Source of the DNA: a virus
Virus record (IMG/VR): IMGVR_UViG_3300037264_002810
Location: 1-48,252 of that record
Length of the DNA: 48,252 nucleotides
Direction: 5' to 3' (one strand)
Shown in pieces: positions 29,401-38,611 of the stretch (its first letter is position 1; the number at the start of each line of letters is the position of its first letter). The notes under the pieces were generated by a model that saw only the letters and a program-made list of their open reading frames with translations, was not told where the DNA came from and searched no databases. Position numbers and translations under genes: made by a program.

Positions 29401-30100
29401 TGCGGTAAGTGATTTTCTTGGAACCTATGGCTCTTCCGGGCCTTCTGGTGCAGACCTTACTGACGCCAAGTCCATTGCAAACAGCGGTTATCTTAAATTT
29501 TTACTTTCTCATCCGTGGTCATTTCGACGAAGATATACGACCCTCTCGATAGTGTCGGGAGAGTGGCTATACGAACTTCCCGTTGACTATACCGAAATGA
29601 TTACCAAGTTCAGTTATGCCCTAAATACGGGTTATCCGCCCATAGAGGAAAGAGCGATTGATACGCTTATGCAGTTGAGGGCAGAGCAGAGCACGACCGG
29701 ATACCCGATGTACTATGCAACTCAGGTTGGAAGTTACGCGCCTGAGACCGGGCAAAGAAACGAAGTCGCTTTCTGGCCTACTCCAAACGCAGACTTCACG
29801 CTGCACTACGGGTACAAAATCATTCCCAACAAGCTGGTCAATGCGACGGACGTGTGTATGGGCGGGCCTGAGATGTCAGAGTGCATCGAACAGTTCTGTC
29901 TCGCTATGGCTGAAACCAAGCGGGACGAAAAGGATGGTGTTCAAAGCAAGATGGCTATGGATTCTCTCCGAAGCGCAGTTGCCGCCGATAATGCAAAGAA
30001 TCCGAAGTTTCTCGGATATGGATATGAGACCTCACGTGCCACGAATTACGAGATGGCACGAGGTTCGTACAGAATTAACGATGTAAATTATACACCCTAA
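29363..30100 (+). CDS. Head-tail connector (tail tubular protein A-like)
   Basis: A 245-residue protein with features of the adaptor below the portal of T7-like phages: a helical first 50 residues ending in LLSHPWSFRRRY, the strand YELPVDYTEMI, then Tyr/Gly-rich strands ending in helices (about 170-215). The segment around HPWSFRRR followed by YxLPxDY is common in this family. It is placed as the first tail gene after the sugar cassette. It probably forms a ring that links portal and nozzle. Confidence 0.7.
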   Translation: MATFQKTFQELYNAVSDFLGTYGSSGPSGADLTDAKSIANSGYLKFLLSHPWSFRRRYTTLSIVSGEWLYELPVDYTEMITKFSYALNTGYPPIEERAIDTLMQLRAEQSTTGYPMYYATQVGSYAPETGQRNEVAFWPTPNADFTLHYGYKIIPNKLVNATDVCMGGPEMSECIEQFCLAMAETKRDEKDGVQSKMAMDSLRSAVAADNAKNPKFLGYGYETSRATNYEMARGSYRINDVNYTP

Positions 30101-30117
30101 TATTAAGGAGTTTTAAA

Positions 30118-30399
30118 ATGTCACAAGGTAATGTAGCTTTTGAAATGGGGCAGGGAATACCATTTGATTTACCGGCAGATACTAAAATTGTCGAATGTGT
30201 CAACATATATAATGCCACGTATGGTCGCGTTTGTATGTTTGGGATTGTTACAGGCACACCCCCTACGACCGCGGGCAAATATGGGCCGGGTTGCATGTTA
30301 GTATCGACCAATGGAACGAGTTCGATTACACACGCTTATACTAATGTCGGTACCGCCGCCGCTCCTTCTTGGGTAGGCGTTGAAAGTACAGCAACTTAA
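30118..30399 (+). CDS. Small virion-type protein
   Basis: A 93-residue, Gly/Thr/Ala-rich beta protein ending in GPGCMLVSTNGTSSITHAY and a short AAAPSWVGVEST tail, a style seen in small head-fibre or structural proteins. AAGGAG precedes the start. Role inferred from position between connector and nozzle genes. Confidence 0.65.
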   Translation: MSQGNVAFEMGQGIPFDLPADTKIVECVNIYNATYGRVCMFGIVTGTPPTTAGKYGPGCMLVSTNGTSSITHAYTNVGTAAAPSWVGVESTAT

Positions 30400-30411
30400 T
30401 CGAGGTGCATC

Positions 30412-30645
30412 ATGGCGAATCTTGAATTACCTTTTCCGTATAAGGGAAAGAATGAAAATTGGTCCGCCTCAAGACAGCCGCCTCTCACGAGTCCCAGTCT
30501 AAATAACGTCAGGGTTTATGACGTTTTAAAGAACAGGGCCAGAGGCGGTCAACGTCCGGGGTTGGATAAATGGGGTGCTGGCGTTCAAATCGGTGCATCA
30601 GAACAACCAATTGTGGCCCTAACTACAGTAGCGGCGGTGGTGTAA
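30412..30645 (+). CDS. N-terminal part of nozzle-like protein (possibly split gene)
   Basis: A 77-residue protein: SLNNVRVYDVLKNRARGGQR looks like the N-terminal arm of large podovirus nozzle or tail-tube B-type proteins, which normally continue straight into a beta-propeller. Here it stops after IVALTTVAAVV. The propeller-like sequence resumes only 1.1 kb later, in the second gene downstream. It may work as a separate subunit or be one piece of a gene interrupted by the Fn3-like gene. Confidence 0.6.
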   Translation: MANLELPFPYKGKNENWSASRQPPLTSPSLNNVRVYDVLKNRARGGQRPGLDKWGAGVQIGASEQPIVALTTVAAVV

Positions 30646-30646
30646 A

Positions 30647-31774
30647 ATGGCAGTTACAGTGGTGGCAGTTGGTACAGGTTCAGCTAATCGTCCAAGCGAT
30701 GGACAACTCAATGTTTCTCAGTTTCCTACGTCAATACATCATCATATTTTATTGGATAACGATGGTGAGTTTACTAATCTTACTGTAAATAAGACCACTT
30801 CTACTTTAATATGGAATGGTGTTGTTTATGTTGGTGATTTAGGTGGAATATTTGAATTAAAAAGCCAAATAAATCCGCCGCCCCCTAATAGATATTTGTT
30901 TGATATAACCACTTACAGCACTAACCCAAATATAGTACAAGTGGCTGGCCAATTCGTTACATGGTCTATGCAGTTAAGAAATTCTACTGGGACTCTATTG
31001 TGGGGTTCTCCAGAATATACTTATACTGTTTATACGACAGCCCCTGACAAGGCCACGAACCCGGACCCTACCGATGACGCTGTGAATAAACAGAATTTCA
31101 GCGACCTTAAACTTGAATGGACTAATGGCGCAAGAACGGTTAGTGTTGAAGTTTGGATGGGAACGGGTGGAAGTTTAACAAAACTGGCCGAAGGCGTTAC
31201 AGATGAATTTTACGTTGTCGATTTAGCCAGTGTTCCCAAAGAGGCAGTTGTGCAGTGGCAGATAGTTTCTGTTAATACGGCAGGTTCAACCGATGGTGAT
31301 GTTTGGGAATTCGACCCCCGACCAGATAAGCCGACAGACCCCGAACCTGCTAATGGTGCAGACCCGGTTGGCCTTAATCATACAATAAGCCTCAGTTCGG
31401 GTTTTGAACACGGAGCAAATCCGGGTACAAGTTACAAATTTTACGAAGGACTTGCTCCGGGCAGTCTTACTCTTAACCTTGAATTCGAAGACCCTTTTAT
31501 AGTTTTTTGGCATTTAAAACTTTATAGTACTCCGTATTATTGGCGACTTGACGCCGTAAATGAGTTCGGAACTACCGAAGGAACAGAATGGTCTTTTATG
31601 ACCTTAGTTTTTGTTCCCCCTTATGGCTTTGGCGGAGTCGATGGTTCGGGTGGCGGTCCGGGTGGTGGAATAAGCGGCGGCGTTGGTGACGGCGGCTTCG
31701 CAACAAATAAAATATTAGTGGCCGTCGCAACGAACAGCGTGCCCGGTTCATCTAAAGTATATTACGAGACATAA
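30647..31774 (+). CDS. Fibronectin III-like domain protein within the nozzle region
   Basis: A 375-residue protein. Two repeats of about 95 residues (around 130-225 and 225-320) read as fibronectin type III-like domains: PDKATNPDPTDDAVN ... LEWTNG and PDKPTDPEPANGADPVG ... YYWRLDAVNEFG. A Gly-rich hinge (GFGGVDGSGGGPGGG) follows, and the end NKILVAVATNSV ... KVYYET resembles the opening of the next protein (KLLVAVGNDTVYYED). Such domains bind carbohydrates or act as spacers on phage tails. Confidence 0.65.
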   Translation: MAVTVVAVGTGSANRPSDGQLNVSQFPTSIHHHILLDNDGEFTNLTVNKTTSTLIWNGVVYVGDLGGIFELKSQINPPPPNRYLFDITTYSTNPNIVQVAGQFVTWSMQLRNSTGTLLWGSPEYTYTVYTTAPDKATNPDPTDDAVNKQNFSDLKLEWTNGARTVSVEVWMGTGGSLTKLAEGVTDEFYVVDLASVPKEAVVQWQIVSVNTAGSTDGDVWEFDPRPDKPTDPEPANGADPVGLNHTISLSSGFEHGANPGTSYKFYEGLAPGSLTLNLEFEDPFIVFWHLKLYSTPYYWRLDAVNEFGTTEGTEWSFMTLVFVPPYGFGGVDGSGGGPGGGISGGVGDGGFATNKILVAVATNSVPGSSKVYYET

Positions 31775-31775
31775 T

Positions 31776-33434
31776 ATGGCCGTTGACCTTGAAGAACTTG
31801 ATATAGCATTAGGCCGAGATTTCGGAACTAAATATGACAAATTACTGGTTGCAGTTGGAAACGATACAGTTTATTACGAGGATTCTACCGTGCCCGGAAC
31901 AATGACAGCAATTACAGGTGCGACCGACATCGACACCACGGACCAGTTGGTAATATTCGAGGCTTACTCGAAGGTCTTTGTTATCAACGGTGCTATCTTG
32001 AGGGTTGCAGATTTCGGAAATACAAAAATAACAACGACGGACATAAAAACAACCGGCTCTACTTATCCAACCAGAGGGATGATTCTTGAGGGTTCCATAA
32101 CAACCACCGATAGGATGTTAGTTGATTTCTGCACAGTCACCGATGGAGCGGGTTCAGTATATGGAAGAATGCTATCAGGTGCCTTTGATAGTGGGGATAC
32201 GGTAGTGGCGTCCGCCGCCGACGGAGGTGCCACGGCAGTATCTTTTGTTTTATCTGTTGCACCAGCAGAAGCTACAACTATGCCGCATTGGTACACATAC
32301 ACGGCTTATGCCGGGAATGGTGGCTCTTATGGTTCTTTACCCAATAAAGCATATCTTGGTTGTCTTTACCGGGGTAGGGTAGTTCTCGCAGGCGACCCCG
32401 TCTATCCTCATCAATGGTATATGTCGAGACAGGCAAATCCGTGGGACTGGGTATATGCAGCGAACGATGCGCAATCTCCGGTTGCTGGTAACAATGCCGA
32501 CGCCGGAGAAGTAGGTGACGTTATAAGATGTCTGATTCCTTATAAGGATGATTACCTTATATTTGGATGCACAAATACAATATCGGTATTGAGAGGTGAT
32601 GCCGCCGCGGGCGGTTCTATCGACGCCATCGACCTGACTACGGGCATTTATGGCCCCAATAGCTACTGTTGGGACAATGCCAATAACCTGTACTTCTGGG
32701 GAACTGGCGGAATATATAAAATGACTTCCGGTTTAAAAGTGGAAAATCTCAGTGCCATAAATCTTCCGAATCTTTTAGAGGACTCGGCGGCGACTCCAAC
32801 TACACATCGAATAACAATGGCTTTCGACCGGGACAGACAGGGTGTCATTATAGCTGTAACGACAATAGCAGACGGGCATAATTCAAATTTCTGGTACGAC
32901 CTGAGAACTGGTGGTTTCTTCCCTGAATCATATCCGCACGAATGCGGCCCTTACAGTCTGTTTTATTACGATTCGAATACTCTTGCCAATAAAGGTCTTC
33001 TGGTCGGTTGCAGGGATGGATATATCAGGACATATAAAGATACCACAATGCACGACGATATAGGCGCAACTAATGAAGCGATAGATAGTTACGTCGTTCT
33101 TGGTCCGATAAAAATAGCCAGAGACGATGATTCGTATGGAAGGCTTCAATCTTTCACTGCCGTACTCGGAAATCCTACGGACACTGATGATGTTATTGAC
33201 TACGTTATCAAGGTGGACGAGATAGCGGAAACGGTGATTACTGATATTAGCACATCCCCTCCTACCCCCCCCGTGCTCTTTACTGGAACTATTGTAGGCG
33301 GTGGTCGCGTACAGAAATACAGGACGAGGGCGCGGGGGACTTATTTAGGAATAAGGTTAGGCAACGATGTAATCGACAAGACATGGGCATTTGAAAAACT
33401 TATAGGCGAAGTAGTAGAAGCTGGAGGTATATAA
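31776..33434 (+). CDS. Nozzle/tail-tube B-like protein
   Basis: A 552-residue, beta-rich protein whose repeats suggest a propeller: YRGRVVLAGDPVYPHQWYMS (about 205-224), then DYLIFGCTNTISVLRGDA and NNLYFWGTGGIYKMTSG, followed by further blades. The element R-x-V-x-A-G-D ... W-Y-x-S and the order connector, arm, propeller match the nozzle genes of podoviruses. It would form the distal end of the short tail. It lacks the N-terminal arm, which is found in the gene at 30412. Confidence 0.75.
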   Translation: MAVDLEELDIALGRDFGTKYDKLLVAVGNDTVYYEDSTVPGTMTAITGATDIDTTDQLVIFEAYSKVFVINGAILRVADFGNTKITTTDIKTTGSTYPTRGMILEGSITTTDRMLVDFCTVTDGAGSVYGRMLSGAFDSGDTVVASAADGGATAVSFVLSVAPAEATTMPHWYTYTAYAGNGGSYGSLPNKAYLGCLYRGRVVLAGDPVYPHQWYMSRQANPWDWVYAANDAQSPVAGNNADAGEVGDVIRCLIPYKDDYLIFGCTNTISVLRGDAAAGGSIDAIDLTTGIYGPNSYCWDNANNLYFWGTGGIYKMTSGLKVENLSAINLPNLLEDSAATPTTHRITMAFDRDRQGVIIAVTTIADGHNSNFWYDLRTGGFFPESYPHECGPYSLFYYDSNTLANKGLLVGCRDGYIRTYKDTTMHDDIGATNEAIDSYVVLGPIKIARDDDSYGRLQSFTAVLGNPTDTDDVIDYVIKVDEIAETVITDISTSPPTPPVLFTGTIVGGGRVQKYRTRARGTYLGIRLGNDVIDKTWAFEKLIGEVVEAGGI

Positions 33435-33435
33435 A

Positions 33436-34245
33436 ATGACACTAATGAATTTAAATCTTGGAACAACATCAAAAACTCTTCCGAGTTACGAAGTAAACTG
33501 GGGTGCGACGCCGAATGTCATCCAAAACTCTTACGGTTTAAGTGGTGGATATGGTGCTCCCGTAAAAACAGCGGCAACGCCAACGCCAACGGCGGCCAAA
33601 CCAGTTCAGCCCGTCGGCTCTACGAAGTCAGTGGCACCGTCTTCAAGTTCCGGTTCGGGATGGTATGGTGGCAGTAGCGGTTATACTCCCTCGTATGGTA
33701 CGGGCGGAAGTGGTACATCTTATTCGACAACTCCTACCAGTAGCGGTGGCGGGTACAAGGGTTTCCTTAACAATTTCCAGCCTTATACAAGAACTACTTC
33801 CAACAACTCCGGTTCTTCTTACCGTAATTCTCTGTTGCAACAGTATGCCCAGATGATGATTAAAGCTCAAAATGAGGCTAATGCCGCAAACGAAAAACGG
33901 TATAAAGAAGGCATGACTGGCTACCAGAATATAGCGGATATGTACGCCCCCGGAGGCTCTTTTGGACAGGGTGCGAATGCCATGTACGAGAGGGGCAAGA
34001 CTAAGAATTTAGCGACGGCTGGGCAAAATCTGATTTCGAGTGGTCTTGGTGGGACGACGATTTCGGCTGGTTTACCGAGTAAGTACGAAGAGGAAGTTGG
34101 AACTCCCTTTAAACTTCAATTACAGGATTTAATGACGAGTAAGTACGCAGAGGCAATGGGTAATAAGCTCGGATTCTTGGAAAGAAAGACTGAAAAGGGT
34201 CCTGATTTCAGCCAAATTGCACAAATACTCGCGAGCATGGGATAA
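33436..34245 (+). CDS. Gly/Ser-rich internal virion or tail protein
   Basis: A 269-residue protein. Residues 30-130 are low-complexity Gly, Ser, Thr and Tyr. The second half is helical (about 135-170 and 210-255), with KRYKEGMTGYQNIADMYAPG. Small proteins of this build between nozzle and fibre genes are often ejected or internal core proteins. No family recognised. Confidence 0.6.
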   Translation: MTLMNLNLGTTSKTLPSYEVNWGATPNVIQNSYGLSGGYGAPVKTAATPTPTAAKPVQPVGSTKSVAPSSSSGSGWYGGSSGYTPSYGTGGSGTSYSTTPTSSGGGYKGFLNNFQPYTRTTSNNSGSSYRNSLLQQYAQMMIKAQNEANAANEKRYKEGMTGYQNIADMYAPGGSFGQGANAMYERGKTKNLATAGQNLISSGLGGTTISAGLPSKYEEEVGTPFKLQLQDLMTSKYAEAMGNKLGFLERKTEKGPDFSQIAQILASMG

Positions 34246-34250
34246 ATAAG

Positions 34251-37055
34251 ATGTCAAGCACTGGTGGATTCGGACATTCATTCAGAGATGGCGACTGGAA
34301 AAGGCTTAGGCAGATTGTCCAGAATCTATCCTCTAACAAACTCGGTCCGCACGCTGACGCTATATTTAAATCTCTCACTCTGGACAGTCTTAATCTCGGG
34401 CTTCTTAATCTTACTGGTACAACCCTTCCTCAATTAACTGTCGGGTATGACGCCACCCATAAACTTACTCTGGCCGTTGATGCCGCAGGCGATGTCGATA
34501 TTGGTGTAAGTGGCGGGAATATAGACTTTGGCACTGTCAATCTTCTGACGACTGGAACTTTAACCGCAGGAGAAACGTCTATTCAGCCCGCATTATCCGG
34601 CACTGGCAAGGGTCATTTGGTTATTCATAACCACGCGGCAGAGATAGGGTGGTACCATTATAACGTAGGAACAACCGTACACGGTGGGTCTTTAATCCTG
34701 ATGGGTGATGATTCCCTGCAACTGCTCACCGGGGCAGGCTTAGCATTAGACCAAGGGTTTAATATAACCACCGCTCTGACGACTCTTACAATGCCGCTTT
34801 CGGTTACTGGCGCAGTTACCGGAACGTCCCTTAATCTCAAAGCCGCTACAAACCAGATTGTTCTCGATAGTGATGGCACTTATACTGGCACGATTACGAT
34901 GGAGTCTTTAACTGTCTCAAGTAAGACGTGGACTTTCCCCAATACTTCTGGCACGGTTGCCCTTACGAGCGCACTTGCTTCTTACGTCCCTTATTCTGGC
35001 GCAACAGGTGATGTTGCGCTTGGCGCTCACACTCTAACTGCCACTGGGTTGATTAGTTCCACAACAAATATTGTTGGCATGAGTGGTACAAGCACAAATA
35101 GTTATGGTGTATTTGGCGACAGTACAAATCTTTATGGTGTATTTGGTAAAAGTACAAATTCTTCCGCAGGAAGGTTTTTTGTATATCCAGCCGCCAACTC
35201 AACTATTACAGAAGTTCTTAGTCTGGGCAAAGGGACATCTCATGTCGCCTATGGTGCTGATGGAATTGGCGGTTCAATAAACTGGACTATATATAATGAT
35301 GCGGGTACCAGTCTTTATTCCGCTTCTATTGCAGCATTATTAACAGATGTGTCCGATGGAGCGGAAGTTAGTGCCTTAGTATTTTATACCAAAGCAGCTA
35401 TTTCTGCACCTGCTGAAACGATAAGGCTTAGCAGTGTCGCCTTAGTTCCTGCTATTAACAATACGGTTGATTTGGGTTTAACGGGACAGAGATGGAAAGA
35501 TTTGTGGATGCAGGGCGACGCCACTATCGGGGGAACACTTACTGTTGACGCCGCTGAGATAGGCGGTACTTTATTCTTACAGAGCGGCTCAATTACCGAT
35601 ACAACTGGCACAATAGACTTCGACAGTGAGAATTTGACTACCACAGGCGACATCACTGGTTCAACCTTAAATCTGCCCACCACGAGTTCAACCGTTGGCA
35701 TTATCAATATAAACGCCAAGAGATTTCTGCACGCCTACGGCACTGAAAATATATTCATCGGTGAAGATTGCGGAAATTTCACATATCTCGGAACTGGTTT
35801 TAATGTCGGTATTGGCACAAGGGTTCTCGACCACTTAACCTACGGTCACAGTAATATGTGCTTTGGTTGGTCTGCCGGAACTGCGCTTACCGGAACAGAT
35901 GGTTCTGCTGACGCTGGTTCTAATAATATTCTGATAGGCCGTAACGCTGGATTGGCCATGACTACCGGCTTTAAAAATGTTGCACTCGGTTCTTTTGCTC
36001 TTAATGCCGTAACGACAACTTCAAATAATGTAGCTATTGGCTACGGCGCATTAACGCTTTGTACGGGTGGGACGAATATTGGAATTGGCAGTTCAGCGGG
36101 AGTTGCACAAAGCACCGGAAGCAGTAACACTTTTATCGGATACGTTGCCGGCGGACAGATGACTACTGGAAGCGGCAATATTATGATAGGTTATGCCGCA
36201 GGATACAGGCAAGTTGGAGCAACGAGTAACTTACTTATTATAGATAATCAAGATAGAGGCGCAACCGCAGGAATTGAGGCTATTAGCTGTCTATTATATG
36301 GAGCGTTTTCTGCTACTGTTGCAAGCCAGACTCTCACTATCAACGCCAATACCACGATAGGCAACGCAACGACCGCACAACCCTTGACGGTTACAGGCCT
36401 TTCAACGCTGACCGGAGGAGCTACGATAGGTGCTTCTGGTGGTATCACGATGACCACCAACGACCTGACTATAACTTGTGCCGCAGACAAAACTATCGTA
36501 TTATCACCTGTCGTTTACGAAGATTTAAGAGTACCCCTTACTGCAACCAAACTCGGTGGAAATGACCCGGGCTTTGCTGTGTTTAAAAAAGATTCCGGTG
36601 GAACATCAACTGGAGTTTTCATTTACTGGTTCGATAAAGCGGCCATTGAAGAAGTATTCTTCTGCTGTCAGATGCCCCACTCTTGGTCAGGTGCAGCTAT
36701 TACTCCGCACGTTCACTGGGTACCCAAGACGAATGGTGCGCTAAATGCCACCGTTGAATGGGGACTGGAATATACTTGGGCGGCAATAGGTGGAACTTAT
36801 GGTACGACATCAATAATTTATACCAAGACGACAACGTCCGGAGATGCTACGCTTGTTGCAGATAAACATTATATGTCTAACTTTGCAACTATAACTCTGC
36901 CGACACCCGGAGTCAGTTCAATGCTTATATGTCGGTTATTCAGAAACGCTACGGATGGCACAGATGATACATATGACGACGACGCTGGTGTTTTGGAAAT
37001 TGACTTTCATTACCCGATAGACACTATCGGCTCAAGAACAATAGCTGGCAAATAA
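34251..37055 (+). CDS. Tail fibre with YadA-head-like repeats
   Basis: A 934-residue protein. The N-terminus (about 1-60) is probably the tail-attachment part. Strand-rich repeats follow, including a tandem STNSYGVFG/STNLYGVFG unit (about 282-305). About residues 497-665 carry repeats of the NNVAIGYGAL, GTNIGIGSSAG and SNTFIGYVAG type, like the left-handed head of trimeric adhesins such as YadA. Then comes a C-terminal beta-sandwich with ITPHVHWVPK (about 822). It would form a trimeric fibre for host-surface binding. Confidence 0.8.
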   Translation: MSSTGGFGHSFRDGDWKRLRQIVQNLSSNKLGPHADAIFKSLTLDSLNLGLLNLTGTTLPQLTVGYDATHKLTLAVDAAGDVDIGVSGGNIDFGTVNLLTTGTLTAGETSIQPALSGTGKGHLVIHNHAAEIGWYHYNVGTTVHGGSLILMGDDSLQLLTGAGLALDQGFNITTALTTLTMPLSVTGAVTGTSLNLKAATNQIVLDSDGTYTGTITMESLTVSSKTWTFPNTSGTVALTSALASYVPYSGATGDVALGAHTLTATGLISSTTNIVGMSGTSTNSYGVFGDSTNLYGVFGKSTNSSAGRFFVYPAANSTITEVLSLGKGTSHVAYGADGIGGSINWTIYNDAGTSLYSASIAALLTDVSDGAEVSALVFYTKAAISAPAETIRLSSVALVPAINNTVDLGLTGQRWKDLWMQGDATIGGTLTVDAAEIGGTLFLQSGSITDTTGTIDFDSENLTTTGDITGSTLNLPTTSSTVGIININAKRFLHAYGTENIFIGEDCGNFTYLGTGFNVGIGTRVLDHLTYGHSNMCFGWSAGTALTGTDGSADAGSNNILIGRNAGLAMTTGFKNVALGSFALNAVTTTSNNVAIGYGALTLCTGGTNIGIGSSAGVAQSTGSSNTFIGYVAGGQMTTGSGNIMIGYAAGYRQVGATSNLLIIDNQDRGATAGIEAISCLLYGAFSATVASQTLTINANTTIGNATTAQPLTVTGLSTLTGGATIGASGGITMTTNDLTITCAADKTIVLSPVVYEDLRVPLTATKLGGNDPGFAVFKKDSGGTSTGVFIYWFDKAAIEEVFFCCQMPHSWSGAAITPHVHWVPKTNGALNATVEWGLEYTWAAIGGTYGTTSIIYTKTTTSGDATLVADKHYMSNFATITLPTPGVSSMLICRLFRNATDGTDDTYDDDAGVLEIDFHYPIDTIGSRTIAGK

Positions 37056-37066
37056 AGGAATAAATT

Positions 37067-37255
37067 ATGGCAGATACATACTCAAAATCAGGTTCGGAAA
37101 TGGCGATAACAAGTCAGGTTGTCAGAACGGTCAGCTATAAAGAGCTATTATTTGAAAAAGAAATATTGCAGCGTCAAGTTGAGGGCTTGCAAAATGAACT
37201 ATTAAAAATCAACGCCTTGATTGTCGAGGCTGACAAATTAGGGCTTAAACCGTAA
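37067..37255 (+). CDS. Small coiled-coil protein
   Basis: A 62-residue protein; residues 24-60 form a coiled coil (ELLFEKEILQRQVEGLQNEL). It follows the fibre gene by 11 bases and may be a minor tail component or a fibre helper; neither is shown. Confidence 0.65.
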   Translation: MADTYSKSGSEMAITSQVVRTVSYKELLFEKEILQRQVEGLQNELLKINALIVEADKLGLKP

Positions 37256-37264
37256 GGAGAAACA

Positions 37265-37516
37265 ATGGCTATTAAAAATGGCGACTTAGAGGATTATTAT
37301 CCACAGTATTTAAAAGATGTGGGCAGGCGTGGTCTTAAAGCTCACAAGAGAGCAATAGCGACCAAGAAAGAATTTGATGACAATGATATGGGTAGATTTT
37401 ATAGGCCCAAAAGATTGTCAGCAGAACAGCTTGCCAACCGTGAAATGGGGCGAAAAATAGGCGGAGGTTCCTATGGTGATTATTTTAAAGGAACTGGCGG
37501 AACACAAGGTAGATAA
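37265..37516 (+). CDS. Small basic hypothetical protein
   Basis: An 83-residue protein with a basic helical core (RRGLKAHKRAIATKKEFDD) and a Gly-rich end (IGGGSYGDYFKGTGGTQGR). AAGGAG lies before the start. Unknown; probably a virion or assembly protein by position. Confidence 0.6.
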   Translation: MAIKNGDLEDYYPQYLKDVGRRGLKAHKRAIATKKEFDDNDMGRFYRPKRLSAEQLANREMGRKIGGGSYGDYFKGTGGTQGR

Positions 37517-37527
37517 GGAGCAGTAAA

Positions 37528-38610
37528 ATGCCGATTGTAGTAGATTATACCCCGGCTGGGGCGATGATGGGTACGGCTTATGTGGCTGGCCAACAGAGAC
37601 GAGCCGATACTCAGGCCGCGATGGACCAAAAATATAACTTCGAACGAGAACAGGCTCAACTTAATCGTGGGCACGAAATAGCCATGCAACGTACCAATAA
37701 CGAGATGAAACTGCTGGACGAACAAACTCAGATGCAGTTTGCGGTTGCGATGCAGCAGCAGAAGGTACAGGCCGCTATGCAGATGGAACTCAGTACATGG
37801 CAAAGAGAACAGCAAAAACTCGATATGGCCATACAGTCCATTGAGGAATCGGACGCATGGACGCCGGACGAAAAATCAGAGTTGGTTGCGAGAGCTAAGG
37901 CTAAATGGGCGGGAGCAGACATACCCGATAAATACGGTCAGCAGAGTTCGACCATATCAAATCTATTGGAGAAAGGTCAATACTTTAACGGACTTGTAGA
38001 GCAGGGCAAGCAGATGATTGCGGGTGGAATGTCGATTTCTGACGCGCAGACCGTTCTTTCCGCTCAGGGCGTTCCTAAGTACATACTCGATAAACTCGAC
38101 GTTGGAGCACAACAAACCGAGAAGGTTGCAAAGCTGAACGCAAAACTCGAGACCGTTCAGAAACAACTGCAAAATTATCAATATAAAGCACCGTGGCTCA
38201 AGGGTAATTACGAAGGCAGATACAATCCCAAGACAAAGAAGTGGGATAAACAAACCCCGGAAGATGAAAAGAGAGTTGCCAGTTTAAAGAAGTCCGAAGA
38301 GGACCTCTTGATGAAAATTGAGCAGGCCCAGTCAGAAGAAGCGGACATGGTCACACAAAATCTTGGCAATACAGTTGTGAATGAAACCTCGAGTCGCATT
38401 AAACAGGTCGGAGACTTTTTTGACGAGCAGATGATTACGAACCCTGAGTTCCAAAAAGAGACTTGGGAGAAGTATGGCGGCGACGGCGAAGCGCACAAGA
38501 AAGCATACATAGAGGATACTCTGCGGAAAGACGCTGAGGACGAACAAAAGAAGAGAGTTGGGGGCGTTGCGCCCGCTCCTAATATGATGGGTTACACAAC
38601 GGGGATGTAA
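37528..38610 (+). CDS. Internal virion (ejection) protein, coiled-coil type
   Basis: A 360-residue protein. After a short hydrophobic start (PAGAMMGTAYVAGQQ) it is a Gln/Glu/Met-rich coiled coil (about 25-115), then shorter helices and a charged C-terminus. Long helices in front of a giant polyprotein-like gene are typical for the core proteins that T7-like phages eject to span the cell wall. Two bases separate it from that next gene. Confidence 0.65.
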   Translation: MPIVVDYTPAGAMMGTAYVAGQQRRADTQAAMDQKYNFEREQAQLNRGHEIAMQRTNNEMKLLDEQTQMQFAVAMQQQKVQAAMQMELSTWQREQQKLDMAIQSIEESDAWTPDEKSELVARAKAKWAGADIPDKYGQQSSTISNLLEKGQYFNGLVEQGKQMIAGGMSISDAQTVLSAQGVPKYILDKLDVGAQQTEKVAKLNAKLETVQKQLQNYQYKAPWLKGNYEGRYNPKTKKWDKQTPEDEKRVASLKKSEEDLLMKIEQAQSEEADMVTQNLGNTVVNETSSRIKQVGDFFDEQMITNPEFQKETWEKYGGDGEAHKKAYIEDTLRKDAEDEQKKRVGGVAPAPNMMGYTTGM

Positions 38611-38611
38611 A

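Noticed and set aside
37297-37305. DnaA box inside the gene at 37265
   Set aside because: It is a single TTATCCACA in coding DNA without an AT-rich neighbour or repeats, so chance is the simplest explanation.
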